DNA of 64,000 bases from Corynebacterium tuberculostearicum (GTDB taxonomy: Bacteria > Actinomycetota > Actinomycetes > Mycobacteriales > Mycobacteriaceae). How positions within the stretch are numbered: the first letter of the stretch is position 1; each line of letters begins with the position of its first letter. The notes below the pieces were generated by a model, which saw nothing but the letters and a program-made list of their open reading frames with translations, did no database searches and was not told where the DNA came from. Shown here piece by piece: positions 8,422 through 19,080 of this stretch. The stretch is from positions 1,302,001-1,366,000 of the forward strand of contig NZ_CP065972.1 of assembly GCF_016127015.1 (NCBI RefSeq), written 5' to 3'. Position numbers and translations under genes: made by a program.

Positions 8422-9840
8422 TTACTTCTTGGTCTCACCCAACAGATGGCACTGAATCATGTTGGTGTTACCAGCGATTCCTGGAGGGGTACCAGCGATG
8501 ACGACAATCATGTCACCTTCCTCGTACCTGTCCATCTCCAGCAATGCATCATCGATGGCTTCCATCATGTCATCGGTGGACTTAACATCCGGGCTCAAGA
8601 AGGTCTCAGCACCCCACGTCAGAGCCAGCTGGGAACGAACCGCTGGGTCCGGCGTAAACGCCAACAGCGGAAGCTGGGAGTGCAGGCGAGCCACTCGCTT
8701 AGCGGTATCGCCGGAGGTAGTAAAGGCTACGATAGCCTTTGCATTGAGGCGCTCGGCAATATCGCGGGCGGAATAGGACACCACACCACGCTTGGTGCGC
8801 GGAACGTGAGTCAGCGGTGGAACCTTGCCGCCATCTTCAGCATTAGCCACGATCTTGGACATGGTGCGCACGACGTTCTGCGGGTCAATACCCACGGAAG
8901 TCTCACCAGAGAGCATAACGGCGTCAGCGCCATCGAGAACGGCGTTAGCCACGTCGGAAGCCTCTGCACGGGTCGGGCGCAGGTTAGAAATCATGGAATC
9001 CAGCATCTGGGTAGCCACGATGACCGGCTTAGCGTTCTCGCGAGCGATCTGGATAGCGCGCTTCTGGAACAGCGGGACGCGCTCCAGCGGCACCTCAACA
9101 CCGAGGTCACCACGGGCAATCATGATGGCATCGAATGCCAGCACGATAGACTCGAGCGCGTCTACTGCCTCAGGCTTTTCCAGCTTGGCAATGACCGGAA
9201 CGCGGCGACCCTCTTCGTCCATAATCTCATGGACCTTATCCACATCTGCTGGGGAGCGGACAAAGGACAGTGCCACGAGGTCAACGCCGAGCTTCAAAGC
9301 GAAGCGCAGGTCAGCGATATCCTTTTCCGACAAAGCCGGCACGGAGATATCCATACCGGGGAGGGAAACGCCCTTGTTATTGGAAACCGGTCCCCCTTCG
9401 GTGACCTCACAGACGACGTCGTTACCGTCGACTTCCTTACAAACAACGGCAACCTTGCCGTCGTCGATCAGCAGGCGGTCACCTGGCTTGGCGTCCTTGG
9501 CCAGGCCCTTGTAGGTGGTGGAGACGCGGTCATGGGTGCCTTCGATATCGTCCACGGTAATGCGGACGATCTGGCCGTCATCCCACTGCTCCTCACCGTT
9601 GATAAAGCGGCCAAGGCGAATCTTAGGGCCCTGGAGGTCCGCCAAGATACCGACGGCGCGGCCGGTCTTATCGGTGGCTTGGCGCACCCAGTTGTAATTC
9701 GCCTCGTGGTCTGCATGCTCGCCGTGAGACATATTCAGGCGGGCAACGTCCATGCCGTCCTGTACGAGGCGCAAGATGCCATCCTCGCTAGCAACGGCAG
9801 GGCCGAGAGTACAAACAATCTTCGTTCTTCTATCCAGCAT
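8422..9840 (-). CDS. pyk: pyruvate kinase
   Basis: Converts phosphoenolpyruvate and ADP to pyruvate and ATP in glycolysis; cytoplasmic tetramer. The 472-residue protein starts MLDRRTKIVCTLGPA. It has the catalytic-site block VIAKLEKPEAVD, the metal-binding signature MIARGDLGVEVP and the following KPVIVATQMLDSM. An allosteric C-terminal domain ends it. The open frame reaches 45 codons further upstream, but family alignment and the LDRRTKIV beginning support the ATG at 9840. It lies 156 bp downstream of lgt with a possible promoter in between, an order also found in mycobacteria. Confidence 0.96.
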   Translation of the reverse strand: MLDRRTKIVCTLGPAVASEDGILRLVQDGMDVARLNMSHGEHADHEANYNWVRQATDKTGRAVGILADLQGPKIRLGRFINGEEQWDDGQIVRITVDDIEGTHDRVSTTYKGLAKDAKPGDRLLIDDGKVAVVCKEVDGNDVVCEVTEGGPVSNNKGVSLPGMDISVPALSEKDIADLRFALKLGVDLVALSFVRSPADVDKVHEIMDEEGRRVPVIAKLEKPEAVDALESIVLAFDAIMIARGDLGVEVPLERVPLFQKRAIQIARENAKPVIVATQMLDSMISNLRPTRAEASDVANAVLDGADAVMLSGETSVGIDPQNVVRTMSKIVANAEDGGKVPPLTHVPRTKRGVVSYSARDIAERLNAKAIVAFTTSGDTAKRVARLHSQLPLLAFTPDPAVRSQLALTWGAETFLSPDVKSTDDMMEAIDDALLEMDRYEEGDMIVVIAGTPPGIAGNTNMIQCHLLGETKK

Positions 9841-9996
9841 TATTGGCCTATTCCGTCGGGGGAAACTGAACACTCCCCAACCTACTCCTTCGAAAGGATT
9901 GAGGCCACAATTTCTCGGGTTCATTTTCTGAACGGGCACCCCAAAACGTCCCATTTCCCACAAAACCAAAACCAACCGGACACACTTGGGCAGTGT

Positions 9997-10950
9997 TTAC
10001 GTCGATAAAGAACCCGTTTGCTGCCCGTCAGATACCGCGTGCTCATCGCGGTGCGCATCATGTGCGCGGTGCTCTGCCCAATACTTAGGATCCACCTCTT
10101 CGGGGGACTCTGGGCCCTGGCGGTGCCTATCAAGCATGAAGAAGACAATCGCGGCGATGATAAAAATCACTAGGGAGACGATGAGATTCACGCGGACCCC
10201 AAAGATATGGGTCGCCTCATCGGAACGCATCCCTTCAATAAAGAAGCGGCCCAATGTATAGCCCATGACATAGAGGGCAAAGACTCGCCCGTGCCCCAAC
10301 TTCCAGGCCTTGTGAGCCCACAAGAGGAAAAGGCAGACTAGAACATTCCACACGAGCTCGTACAGGAAGGTCGGGTGCACCGAGGTCATGACCTCCCCCG
10401 TGGAATGCCCAGAAACGGGAGCATAGCCGCCGTTTTCATTGACACGGTAATAGATATCTAAAGCCCACGGAACGTCGGTCGGGCGCCCATAGAGCTCTTG
10501 GTTAAACCAGTTACCCAGGCGTCCAATCGCCTGCGCGAGGACGAGGCCTGGCGCCACCGCGTCAGCAAAGGGGCCGAGCGGCACCTTTTTCACTTTGAAA
10601 AGCACCCACAAAGCTAGCGCGCCCAAGGCTACGGCGCCCCAAATGCCCAGTCCGCCATTGGTAATCTTCAGCGCGTCCGCGGGATTGCAGCTATCGCAGA
10701 AGTACTTCTGGTTATCGGTAATGACGTGGTAGAGCCGCCCGCCAATGATGCCGGCTGGGATGACCACGATGGCGGCATCCCATACTGTGTCTGGGTTACC
10801 GCCGCGTGCGGTGTAGCGGCGTAAGGTCATTCGCAAGGCGACGATAATACCTACAATGATGCACAGCGCATAGGCACGAATGGGAATGGGCCCCAACTGC
10901 CACACGCCCTGCGGCGGAGACGGAATATTTGCAAGAATTTCTGTGTGCAC
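9997..10950 (-). CDS. lgt: phosphatidylglycerol:prolipoprotein diacylglyceryl transferase
   Basis: Transfers diacylglycerol to the lipobox cysteine of prolipoproteins, the first step of lipoprotein maturation in the membrane. About seven hydrophobic segments are present. The family signature reads [17 protein letters not shown], followed by DVPWAL, with the catalytic Arg and His regions conserved. The protein has 317 residues from the GTG at 10950 ([13 protein letters not shown]). The upstream ATG at 10980 would add ten residues not seen in the family. It follows the trpC-like gene by 45 bp and so probably belongs to that transcript. The C-terminus is hydrophilic ([14 protein letters not shown]). 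Its substrates include the lipoproteins encoded elsewhere in this window. Confidence 0.94.
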   Translation of the reverse strand: MHTEILANIPSPPQGVWQLGPIPIRAYALCIIVGIIVALRMTLRRYTARGGNPDTVWDAAIVVIPAGIIGGRLYHVITDNQKYFCDSCNPADALKITNGGLGIWGAVALGALALWVLFKVKKVPLGPFADAVAPGLVLAQAIGRLGNWFNQELYGRPTDVPWALDIYYRVNENGGYAPVSGHSTGEVMTSVHPTFLYELVWNVLVCLFLLWAHKAWKLGHGRVFALYVMGYTLGRFFIEGMRSDEATHIFGVRVNLIVSLVIFIIAAIVFFMLDRHRQGPESPEEVDPKYWAEHRAHDAHRDEHAVSDGQQTGSLST

Positions 10951-10995
10951 GTACCCAGTGTGCCTTATCCCCCACCCCACCAGCTAGTTGGGGCC

Positions 10996-11826
10996 TTATT
11001 CTATCTTGCGCGCGGGGCACGCTGGATGCTGCCCGGCAGCCACCAAAGAGCGCGCCAGCGCCGTAGGATCCTGGGCAGCCATGACTGATTCGCCCACCAA
11101 AACTGCATCGGCGCCGCGTGAAGCATAGTGAAACAGGTTGCGCGCGTTATTAACCCCGCCCACTGCGATGCGCAGGATGGATTCGGGTAAGCCCGGGGCG
11201 ATATCGTTAAACGCCTCGCGGTTAATGGCATCCGAAGCCAACGACCATGCATTAATGGCGATGATGCTACTTCCCGCCTTGATTGCGCGGTCGACCTCGG
11301 CGCAGTTGCGCACCTCAACGATAGCGGCCATCCCGAGCGATTCCACCCGATCCAAAAGTGCCTCCAGGCGAGCTTGCTCTAAGAGTTCAACCTGCAACGG
11401 AATAGCATCGGCCCCAAAGCACCGGGCTTCGTGAATTTGATAAGGATCCACGATGAGATCGCGCGACATCATGGGAATATCAATCGCAGCACGGGCAGCT
11501 GCCATATCTTCCAAAGAACCATGAAAACGGCGGAAATCGGTCTGGCATGCCATGAGATGCACGCCGCAGTGTTCAAAGGTGCGGGCCCATTCCGCCATCT
11601 GTTCCGCAGAGCCAACATGTGCGATTTCCCCACCGTAGGGTACGGCGCGCTTGAGCTCCGTGATAACCGAGCAGCCTGTGCGCAGCAAAGCCGCGCGGGC
11701 ATCCCGGGGAGGCTCCATGTCACGCGAGCGCGCCTTCACCTCTTTGAAAGACACGCGGGCTTCCCGCGCAGCGACGTCCTCCAAGACTCCTGCAACAAGG
11801 TGGTCAACGGCAATGGGTGTAGGCAT
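10996..11826 (-). CDS. TrpC-like protein (indole-3-glycerol phosphate synthase family, altered active site)
   Basis: A 276-residue TIM barrel clearly related to actinobacterial TrpC: VDPYQIHEAR, LDRVESLGMAAIVEV and the phosphate loop VLVGESVM. Several positions normally fixed in the enzyme differ. The catalytic-lysine motif RKDF is SRDL here, SPSKG is VPYGG, the GINNRDL-type strand is AINAWSL, and AESG is AVGG. The protein may therefore have lost or changed its activity. The neighbouring TIGR02234-type gene and lgt-pyk reproduce the mycobacterial trp locus without trpE, trpB and trpA. The start at 11826 has GGAGG 5 nt upstream; a GTG at 11832 is an alternative. Family membership is sure, function is not. 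Confidence 0.85.
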   Translation of the reverse strand: MPTPIAVDHLVAGVLEDVAAREARVSFKEVKARSRDMEPPRDARAALLRTGCSVITELKRAVPYGGEIAHVGSAEQMAEWARTFEHCGVHLMACQTDFRRFHGSLEDMAAARAAIDIPMMSRDLIVDPYQIHEARCFGADAIPLQVELLEQARLEALLDRVESLGMAAIVEVRNCAEVDRAIKAGSSIIAINAWSLASDAINREAFNDIAPGLPESILRIAVGGVNNARNLFHYASRGADAVLVGESVMAAQDPTALARSLVAAGQHPACPARKIE

Positions 11827-11910
11827 CAGCACCTCCCTCCACGGGCGATTAAAATCACACTTAGGTTAACCCGCTCGCGTGCCGTTCCGGAAATTACACA
11901 GGAAACGGGG

Positions 11911-12549
11911 CTATTTTTTGTTCATATCGGTGGGATCGATATCACTATCAAGAGCGTCCCACATCACGCGGCCAGAGTCGGAAGAGGTTTCCAAATCTTC
12001 CTCCAACTTTGCTTGTCGTGCCGCCGGGGTTTCGTATTTGCTAGACGCCTTCGCCTTATCCACGCCTGGATTGCGCGCAAGCATGACCGCACCGAATAGG
12101 GCCGCTGCCGCACCTATTAGGGCCAGAATTGGTCCCAGGGAATGCACTTCGGTGGAAACGACCGTGGCCCAGTCAGAAATCTGGGCAGAGTCTACGGCGT
12201 TTTCATTGGCCGAGGCTCCCTGCAGGATCTTCTGGGCGCGCTCGACGTCCGCGCCCGCAGTCAACAGGCTCACCGGGGTCCATGCACTAGCCGCGGCCGC
12301 GAGGGCGCACACAATGCCCACCACTCGCCTACCGACGCGCCGCAGCGCCATCCCCGCGACGGCACCGGCTACCAGAACTAGGGTCAAGGCCATGATTTCC
12401 AGCGACCAGGCCGAGCCGATGATGTCATTGGCCGCGGAGCCGGCCTTGTCGTCCTCGCTGGAGGCTACCACCCACGTAGCACGGGAGGACAGCCACACTA
12501 CGATGGCTCCTACAGCGATAAGTAGTGGTCCAAGGCGTCTAGCCTTCAC
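11911..12549 (-). CDS. Trp-operon-associated membrane protein (TIGR02234 type)
   Basis: A 212-residue protein with four hydrophobic segments ([65 protein letters not shown]). The second-half periplasmic loop is moderately polar, and the cytoplasmic tail is charged ([15 protein letters not shown]). The first segment followed by RATWV is characteristic of the family usually found between trpE and trpC in Actinobacteria. Its ATG overlaps the hisI stop by 4 bp, so it is translationally coupled to the his operon. The biochemical role is unknown. Its persistence beside a TrpC-like gene without other trp genes is notable. Confidence 0.8.
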   Translation of the reverse strand: MKARRLGPLLIAVGAIVVWLSSRATWVVASSEDDKAGSAANDIIGSAWSLEIMALTLVLVAGAVAGMALRRVGRRVVGIVCALAAAASAWTPVSLLTAGADVERAQKILQGASANENAVDSAQISDWATVVSTEVHSLGPILALIGAAAALFGAVMLARNPGVDKAKASSKYETPAARQAKLEEDLETSSDSGRVMWDALDSDIDPTDMNKK

Positions 12550-12908
12550 GATTGCCCTCCTAGGAGATCGGTGGCGTCAAAGCACGTGCGGTCACCGGTA
12601 TGGCAGGCGCCGCCGCGCTGCCGCACGGTCAGCAGAATAGTATCTCCATCGCAGTCAAGGCGAACGCCCAGCACCTCTTGGGTATTTCCAGAAGTTTCCC
12701 CCTTGACCCAATATTCATTGCGCGAGCGCGAAAAATACGTTGCCTTGCGGGTAGCGAGGGTATGGGCCAAAGCGTGGTCATCCATCCAGGCCAGCATCAG
12801 CACCTCACCAGACTCAGCCTGGGCTATGGCCGGCACCAAGCCTTGGTCATTGCGCTTGAGCTGCTTGGCGATGTCCCCGTTAAGTTCAAAGTCGCCCGGG
12901 CTACTCAT
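12546..12908 (-). CDS. hisI: phosphoribosyl-AMP cyclohydrolase
   Basis: Third step of histidine synthesis: opens the purine ring of phosphoribosyl-AMP. The 120-residue protein is the HisI domain alone, without a fused HisE. Visible motifs are [32 protein letters not shown] and the zinc-ligand segment CHTGDRTCF. The ATG overlaps the hisF stop by 4 bp, and its own stop overlaps the next ATG by 4 bp, so it is tightly coupled within the operon. Confidence 0.95.
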   Translation of the reverse strand: MSSPGDFELNGDIAKQLKRNDQGLVPAIAQAESGEVLMLAWMDDHALAHTLATRKATYFSRSRNEYWVKGETSGNTQEVLGVRLDCDGDTILLTVRQRGGACHTGDRTCFDATDLLGGQS

Positions 12909-13675
12909 CGGCGCACCTCGTAGCCCGCAGCGTCTAGAGCCTCTTTCACATCGCTGATTTCTACCTCACCGAAGTGAAAAATGCTTGCTGCCAAGACGGC
13001 ATCGGCACCGGCCGCAACTGCCGGTGGGAAGTCCGCAGCGCTTCCCGCACCACCAGAGGCGATAACGGGAATGGTCACCGCTGCGCGCACGGCGCGCAGC
13101 AACTCAAGGTCAAACCCTTCCTTTGTGCCGTCGCCATCCATCGAGTTAAGGAGGATCTCCCCTACGCCGAGTTCTTCGCCGCGGCGTGCCCATTCAATGG
13201 CGTCGATCCCGGCCGATTCCGTACCGCCGTGCGTGGTGACCTCAAAGCCGGATGGCGCATACTCTTCGTGGCACCGGCGGGCATCAACGGACAGCACGAT
13301 GCATTGGGCCCCGAAAATCTCAGCCATTTCGCGCAGCAGTTCCGGATTCTTAATGGCCGCGGTATTTACAGAGACCTTATCTGCCCCGGCGCGCAATAAT
13401 TCTCGGACGTCATCAACACTGCGAACTCCGCCACCCACCGTCAATGGGATGAATACCTGGTCCGCAGTGCGGCGCACGACCTCGAGCATGGTGGAGCGGC
13501 CTTGCTTAGAAGCAGAGACATCCAAGAAGGTAAGTTCATCGGCTCCTAGGGCGTCATAACGCGCGGCCAGCTCCACTGGATCGCCGGCATCACGCAGGTT
13601 GTCAAAGTTGATCCCCTTGACCACGCGGCCTTGATCCACGTCTAGGCAGGGGATCACGCGTACGGCTACAGCCAT
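12905..13675 (-). CDS. hisF: imidazole glycerol phosphate synthase, cyclase subunit
   Basis: Takes ammonia from HisH and PRFAR to form imidazole glycerol phosphate and AICAR. The (beta/alpha)8 barrel of 256 residues has [14 protein letters not shown] at the N-terminus (catalytic Asp near residue 12), TVGGGVRS and the second catalytic segment [14 protein letters not shown]. It lies between impA and hisI, with GGAGG before its ATG (CTCC at 13683-13686 on the plus strand). Its partner HisH is encoded four genes upstream in the same operon. Confidence 0.96.
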   Translation of the reverse strand: MAVAVRVIPCLDVDQGRVVKGINFDNLRDAGDPVELAARYDALGADELTFLDVSASKQGRSTMLEVVRRTADQVFIPLTVGGGVRSVDDVRELLRAGADKVSVNTAAIKNPELLREMAEIFGAQCIVLSVDARRCHEEYAPSGFEVTTHGGTESAGIDAIEWARRGEELGVGEILLNSMDGDGTKEGFDLELLRAVRAAVTIPVIASGGAGSAADFPPAVAAGADAVLAASIFHFGEVEISDVKEALDAAGYEVRR

Positions 13676-13705
13676 GGCGGCCGCCTCCTTTTCGGGTATT
13701 TAGTC

Positions 13706-14488
13706 TTAACGGTGAAATGAACCGGTATGACGAGACAAGATATCAAGGATGGTGGCATGAACCTGCGGGGTACCTGCCACCATGCCGCGCGACTGCGCAG
13801 TCCACGGATTGCCTTCCGGATCGGTAACAACGCCTCCAGCGGCCTGAATTTGCAGTGCTCCCGCGGCGTTATCCCATGGGTGCGGAGAGAAGTTAATCGC
13901 GCCATCGAACACGCCCTGCGCGACGAAGGCATTATCAAGGCCCACAGAACCGGTCATTCGCGGGCGCAGTCCGGTCTCGCGCAGCTCGTGGAAAATTTCG
14001 GTGGGCAGGTGCGAAGAGCACCCCACGTGACCGCGCGCCTCATCAAAACCCATCGCATCGTCCCCTCCGCCGAAGCCAGTGGTTGGCCCACCTACCGAGC
14101 GCAGTGGGGCGCCATCGCAGGTGACCAAACGGCGCCCCAGGAGCGGGAAGTCAGATACCGCGGCAACAGGCGCACCCTCATGAATGAGTGCCACCAAGAT
14201 GCCGGCCATGGGGTTTCCGGCAGAGTAGTTTGCGGTGCCATCGATCGGATCTACCACCCACACGGTATCGAGCACGCTGCCGCCTGATTCTTCTCCATAG
14301 ACCGGGATGCCGGTCATCTGGGTCAAGATATCGCGCAGCTGCTGCTCGATGACGAGATCTACCTCGGTGGCAAAATCTCCCTGCCCCTTAAAACGGGCGG
14401 GCGCAGCTCCGAGGCCGGAGCGAAAAATGGGTTCTACTTGGTCTACGGCCGCCTCCGCGAAGGCCACCAACTCGCGGGGTTCCATCAT
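13706..14488 (-). CDS. impA: inositol monophosphatase-family phosphatase of the his operon
   Basis: A 260-residue Mg-dependent phosphatase with the family signatures GEESGG, DPIDGTANY and HPWDNAAGALQIQAAGG. In Actinobacteria a member of this family sits between hisA and hisF. The related HisN removes phosphate from histidinol phosphate, while ImpA is linked to inositol phosphate. Both fit the motifs, so the substrate is undecided. Two ATGs stand side by side at 14488 and 14485. The gene follows hisA by 3 bp and precedes hisF by 30 bp. Confidence 0.9.
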   Translation of the reverse strand: MMEPRELVAFAEAAVDQVEPIFRSGLGAAPARFKGQGDFATEVDLVIEQQLRDILTQMTGIPVYGEESGGSVLDTVWVVDPIDGTANYSAGNPMAGILVALIHEGAPVAAVSDFPLLGRRLVTCDGAPLRSVGGPTTGFGGGDDAMGFDEARGHVGCSSHLPTEIFHELRETGLRPRMTGSVGLDNAFVAQGVFDGAINFSPHPWDNAAGALQIQAAGGVVTDPEGNPWTAQSRGMVAGTPQVHATILDILSRHTGSFHR

Positions 14489-14491
14489 GAC

Positions 14492-15280
14492 TTAGTTGTC
14501 CTCAGGGTCGAAAGGGTCAATGGTTTCTTCCGCCGGCAGCGGCTCAACCTCGGCCACCGCAGCGAGTGCTTCGTCGAGGGTGAATTTCCCCTCGTACAGG
14601 GCTTTTCCAATAATGGCGGAATCGATACCCTCATTTACATAAAGCGCGAGCTCGCGCAGGTCTTCCACGCTAGAAATGCCACCGGAGGCGGTGATTTTTG
14701 CCTCCGTCGCCATCGCTACCTCGCGCAGGAGCTCAATATTAGGTCCGGTGAGCGTGCCGTCTTTAGATACGTCTGTCACCACAAAGCGCTGGCATCCGGC
14801 GGCATCGAGGCGCTCGAGTACCTCCCACAGATCGCCGCCATCGGAGACCCAGCCATTGCCAGCGGTACGCCACTCGCCGCCATCTTCGCGCACGGCAAGG
14901 TCCACGGCGACCTTATCTCCGTAGCGCGCGAGGATATCCTCGATCCATTCCGGCCGCTCTAGAGCAGCCGTGCCGATGCTAATGCGCTGCGCACCGGTAG
15001 CCAGCGCGCGCTCCACCGCGGCATCGTCCCGAATGCCACCGCTAAGCTCCACATTTACCCCCAGATCGCGAGTAATCATCGCCATTTCTTCGTGGTTGGA
15101 GCCCCGGCCGAAGGCCGCATCCAAATCCACAAAATGCAGCCAGTGCGCACCCTGGGACTGCCACTTTTGTGCGGCATCGCGCGGGGAACCATACGAGGTT
15201 TCGGTGCCTGCTTCGCCTTTATCCAAGCGCACGGCTTGGCCTTGAGATACATCGACTGCTGGCAAAAGCGTAAAAGTCAT
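14492..15280 (-). CDS. hisA: phosphoribosylformimino-AICAR-phosphate isomerase
   Basis: Isomerises ProFAR to PRFAR in histidine synthesis. The TIM barrel of about 262 residues has [15 protein letters not shown] (first catalytic Asp), SGGIRDD and [13 protein letters not shown] (second Asp). The ATG at 15280 is preferred because AGG is about 9 nt upstream. The ATG at 15289 would have its SD sequence touching the start. Whether it also acts on the tryptophan pathway substrate, as PriA does, cannot be read from the sequence. A long acidic tail ([12 protein letters not shown]) ends the protein. Confidence 0.94.
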   Translation of the reverse strand: MTFTLLPAVDVSQGQAVRLDKGEAGTETSYGSPRDAAQKWQSQGAHWLHFVDLDAAFGRGSNHEEMAMITRDLGVNVELSGGIRDDAAVERALATGAQRISIGTAALERPEWIEDILARYGDKVAVDLAVREDGGEWRTAGNGWVSDGGDLWEVLERLDAAGCQRFVVTDVSKDGTLTGPNIELLREVAMATEAKITASGGISSVEDLRELALYVNEGIDSAIIGKALYEGKFTLDEALAAVAEVEPLPAEETIDPFDPEDN

Positions 15281-15294
15281 ATTCTTCATCCTAC

Positions 15295-15927
15295 CTAGAG
15301 CGTGCGCATCCAGTTTTCCAAAAGCTGAGCACCGGCGTCCCCGGATTTCTCAGGGTGGAATTGAGTCGCCCACAGGGCACCGTTTTCTACCGCCGCGACG
15401 AACCTATCGCCCGCGTGCTCCGCCCAGCTCACCTGCGGCGGACGGGTAATTTCCGTTTCCAATTCCCAACGGCGAACGCCGTAGGAATGTACGAAGTAGA
15501 AACGTTCGTCTTCCGGTAGTCCGGCAAACATATCGCTGCCGACGGGTACTTCCACGGTATTCCACCCCATGTGCGGCAGCACCGTAGAGTGCAACTTTTC
15601 CACGGTGCCGGGCCACTCGCCGCAACCGATGGAGTTGATGTTGTGTTCCACTCCGGCGTCGAAAAGCACCTGCATGCCTACGCAAATGCCCAACACCGGC
15701 CGCTCTCCTGCCAAGCGCTGGCCGATGACCCGAGGGCCCTGCACCGCCTGTAGCCCGCGCATGCAGGCAGCAAAGGCACCCACCCCAGGGACAAGCAGAC
15801 CGTCCGCTTCCACCGCTTCCTTGGCGTCCGCGGTAACGGTGACGTCCGCGCCCACCCGCTCCAGCGCGCGCTGGGCTGAGCGCACATTGCCCGCGCCATA
15901 ATCCAATAATGCGACCGTCTTTGCCAT
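15295..15927 (-). CDS. hisH: imidazole glycerol phosphate synthase, glutaminase subunit
   Basis: A class I glutamine amidotransferase that feeds ammonia to HisF. 210 residues. It has the nucleophile loop [11 protein letters not shown] (Cys) and the His-Glu pair in [11 protein letters not shown], plus [16 protein letters not shown] at the N-terminus. It lies 3 bp downstream of the MFS gene stop and 5 bp or so before hisA, so it is part of the same operon. Confidence 0.96.
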   Translation of the reverse strand: MAKTVALLDYGAGNVRSAQRALERVGADVTVTADAKEAVEADGLLVPGVGAFAACMRGLQAVQGPRVIGQRLAGERPVLGICVGMQVLFDAGVEHNINSIGCGEWPGTVEKLHSTVLPHMGWNTVEVPVGSDMFAGLPEDERFYFVHSYGVRRWELETEITRPPQVSWAEHAGDRFVAAVENGALWATQFHPEKSGDAGAQLLENWMRTL

Positions 15928-15930
15928 GGG

Positions 15931-17181
15931 CTATACCTTACGCATGCGACGCAGACGCGTCCGGATATCGTTGGTTTCGCTCACGCGGGTGCGCCCAAGG
16001 ACAAAATCTGCCGACGTCATCACAACGCCTGCGACGAGGATGACCACGCCGGCCCCAAAAGCCCCCGCATAGCCGTAGCCGGCAACCAAGGCACCCAAGA
16101 GGGTCGAGCCCAAGCCGGTGCCGCCGTCATAGAAGATATTCCAGATGGCAGAAGCCTCCGAGACCCGCTCGCGCGGCAGGCGATCAAACATGGACAGCAG
16201 CGCCTCATTTTGGGCAATACCGAACGCGCCACCGAACAGGAAGGCACCAAGCACGAGCCACCATACGGAACCATCGAGATAAAGAGGAACGGCAATGGCA
16301 AGCACGCCCACGATAGCCATTACCTGGCCGGGGATGTAGAGTCGGCCGGGAGTGCCCACGCGGTCTGCCACCATGCCCGCGAGGTAGCGGAAAATCATGG
16401 CGGCGCCGCCCACAATGGACAGCATGATGCCGGCCAAGCTGGCGCCGCGCTCTGCATCGAGTTCTTGTACCGCCGGCGGCAGGAAGGATGATACGGCGCC
16501 ATAGCTCATAGAAAACGTCGTTAGCGCCAGCGCCGGAACAAGCACTAGCTTCCACGTAGGAACGCGGATAAGGTTCGGCTCTTCTTCGGTATCGGAGGCG
16601 AGCGTGACCTTGATCTTGGGAATGCGCAGGCACAGACCAAAGCCCACGAACCCAATGACTCCGGCGGTGATATACGTCGAGGCATAACCCAGCTTTTCCG
16701 CCATGGTCAATCCCAGTGGCAAAAAGACCATTTGGCCCAGGCCAGTGAAAACACCAATCATGCCGGTGGCCTTGCCCAGCAGGCGTACCGGCGCCAGTTC
16801 CGCAATGAGCGCGGACTCAGAAACGGTCAGCGCGCCAAAGCCCACGCCGCGCAGAGCAGAAAAGAGCAGGACAACCCAAGCATCGGTACCCAAGAGGTGG
16901 CCAAAGGCAGGTACGCCCAGGGTAAAAGCGGACAGTGCCATCACGCGGCGGTAGCCCCACCGGCGCAGCAGCCACGGGGAGATGATCTGGGTAAGCACGG
17001 TGAAGGCCATGAAGATGCCCGTGGATGAGCCCGCCAAGGTGGCTGAGCCGCCGGAGTCAATGACCGCTAGCGGCACCACTGGAAGGAGGATGGACCAAGC
17101 ACCGAAGGCTGCGGCGATGGCCAACATGGTCGCGGTATAACCCGGAACCTTCCAGATATTAGTTTCTTGGGTATTGCTCAT
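15931..17181 (-). CDS. MFS transporter inside the his operon
   Basis: A 416-residue major facilitator protein with about 12 hydrophobic segments and the inter-helix motif LLRRWGYRRVMALSAF. It belongs to the drug/metabolite-proton antiporter type by general look; the substrate is unknown. Its ATG overlaps the stop of a 55-codon membrane gene by 4 bp, and its stop lies 3 bp from hisH, so both are translated as part of the his transcript. The same insertion between hisB and hisH is present in other corynebacteria. Export of histidine or an intermediate is possible but only inferred from context. Confidence 0.85.
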   Translation of the reverse strand: MSNTQETNIWKVPGYTATMLAIAAAFGAWSILLPVVPLAVIDSGGSATLAGSSTGIFMAFTVLTQIISPWLLRRWGYRRVMALSAFTLGVPAFGHLLGTDAWVVLLFSALRGVGFGALTVSESALIAELAPVRLLGKATGMIGVFTGLGQMVFLPLGLTMAEKLGYASTYITAGVIGFVGFGLCLRIPKIKVTLASDTEEEPNLIRVPTWKLVLVPALALTTFSMSYGAVSSFLPPAVQELDAERGASLAGIMLSIVGGAAMIFRYLAGMVADRVGTPGRLYIPGQVMAIVGVLAIAVPLYLDGSVWWLVLGAFLFGGAFGIAQNEALLSMFDRLPRERVSEASAIWNIFYDGGTGLGSTLLGALVAGYGYAGAFGAGVVILVAGVVMTSADFVLGRTRVSETNDIRTRLRRMRKV

Positions 17182-17345
17182 TTACCGAACGCTCCTACCA
17201 TCCACGAGATTGCTGCCACCGCGGTGATTGCGGCCAATAAAGAGGCTACTACTGTCATTGCCTTCGATCCCTGTTGGTAGGCAGACCACGCACCGCCCAC
17301 CAACATGCCGGCGACGAGGAAGAGGACCAAGATCATAAAATGCAT
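17178..17345 (-). CDS. small membrane protein (55 residues) between hisB and the MFS gene
   Basis: An ATG at 17345 opens a frame of 55 codons (MHFMILVLFLVAGMLVGG...WMVGAFGK) that ends with TGA overlapping the MFS start as ATGA. It has two hydrophobic helices separated by a short polar loop (SAYQQGSKA). It begins 5 bp after the hisB stop. The 4-bp overlap, the hydrophobic pattern and the otherwise unused space between two coupled genes support a real gene. It may assist the adjacent transporter. No function is known to me. Confidence 0.75.
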   Translation of the reverse strand: MHFMILVLFLVAGMLVGGAWSAYQQGSKAMTVVASLLAAITAVAAISWMVGAFGK

Positions 17346-17350
17346 GCGTT

Positions 17351-19080
<1,730 letters not shown>

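Noticed and set aside
11855..11880. Possible DtxR box near TTAGGTTAACCCG
   Set aside because: Only one half-site matches the known 19-bp form, and it lies between co-transcribed genes, not at a promoter.
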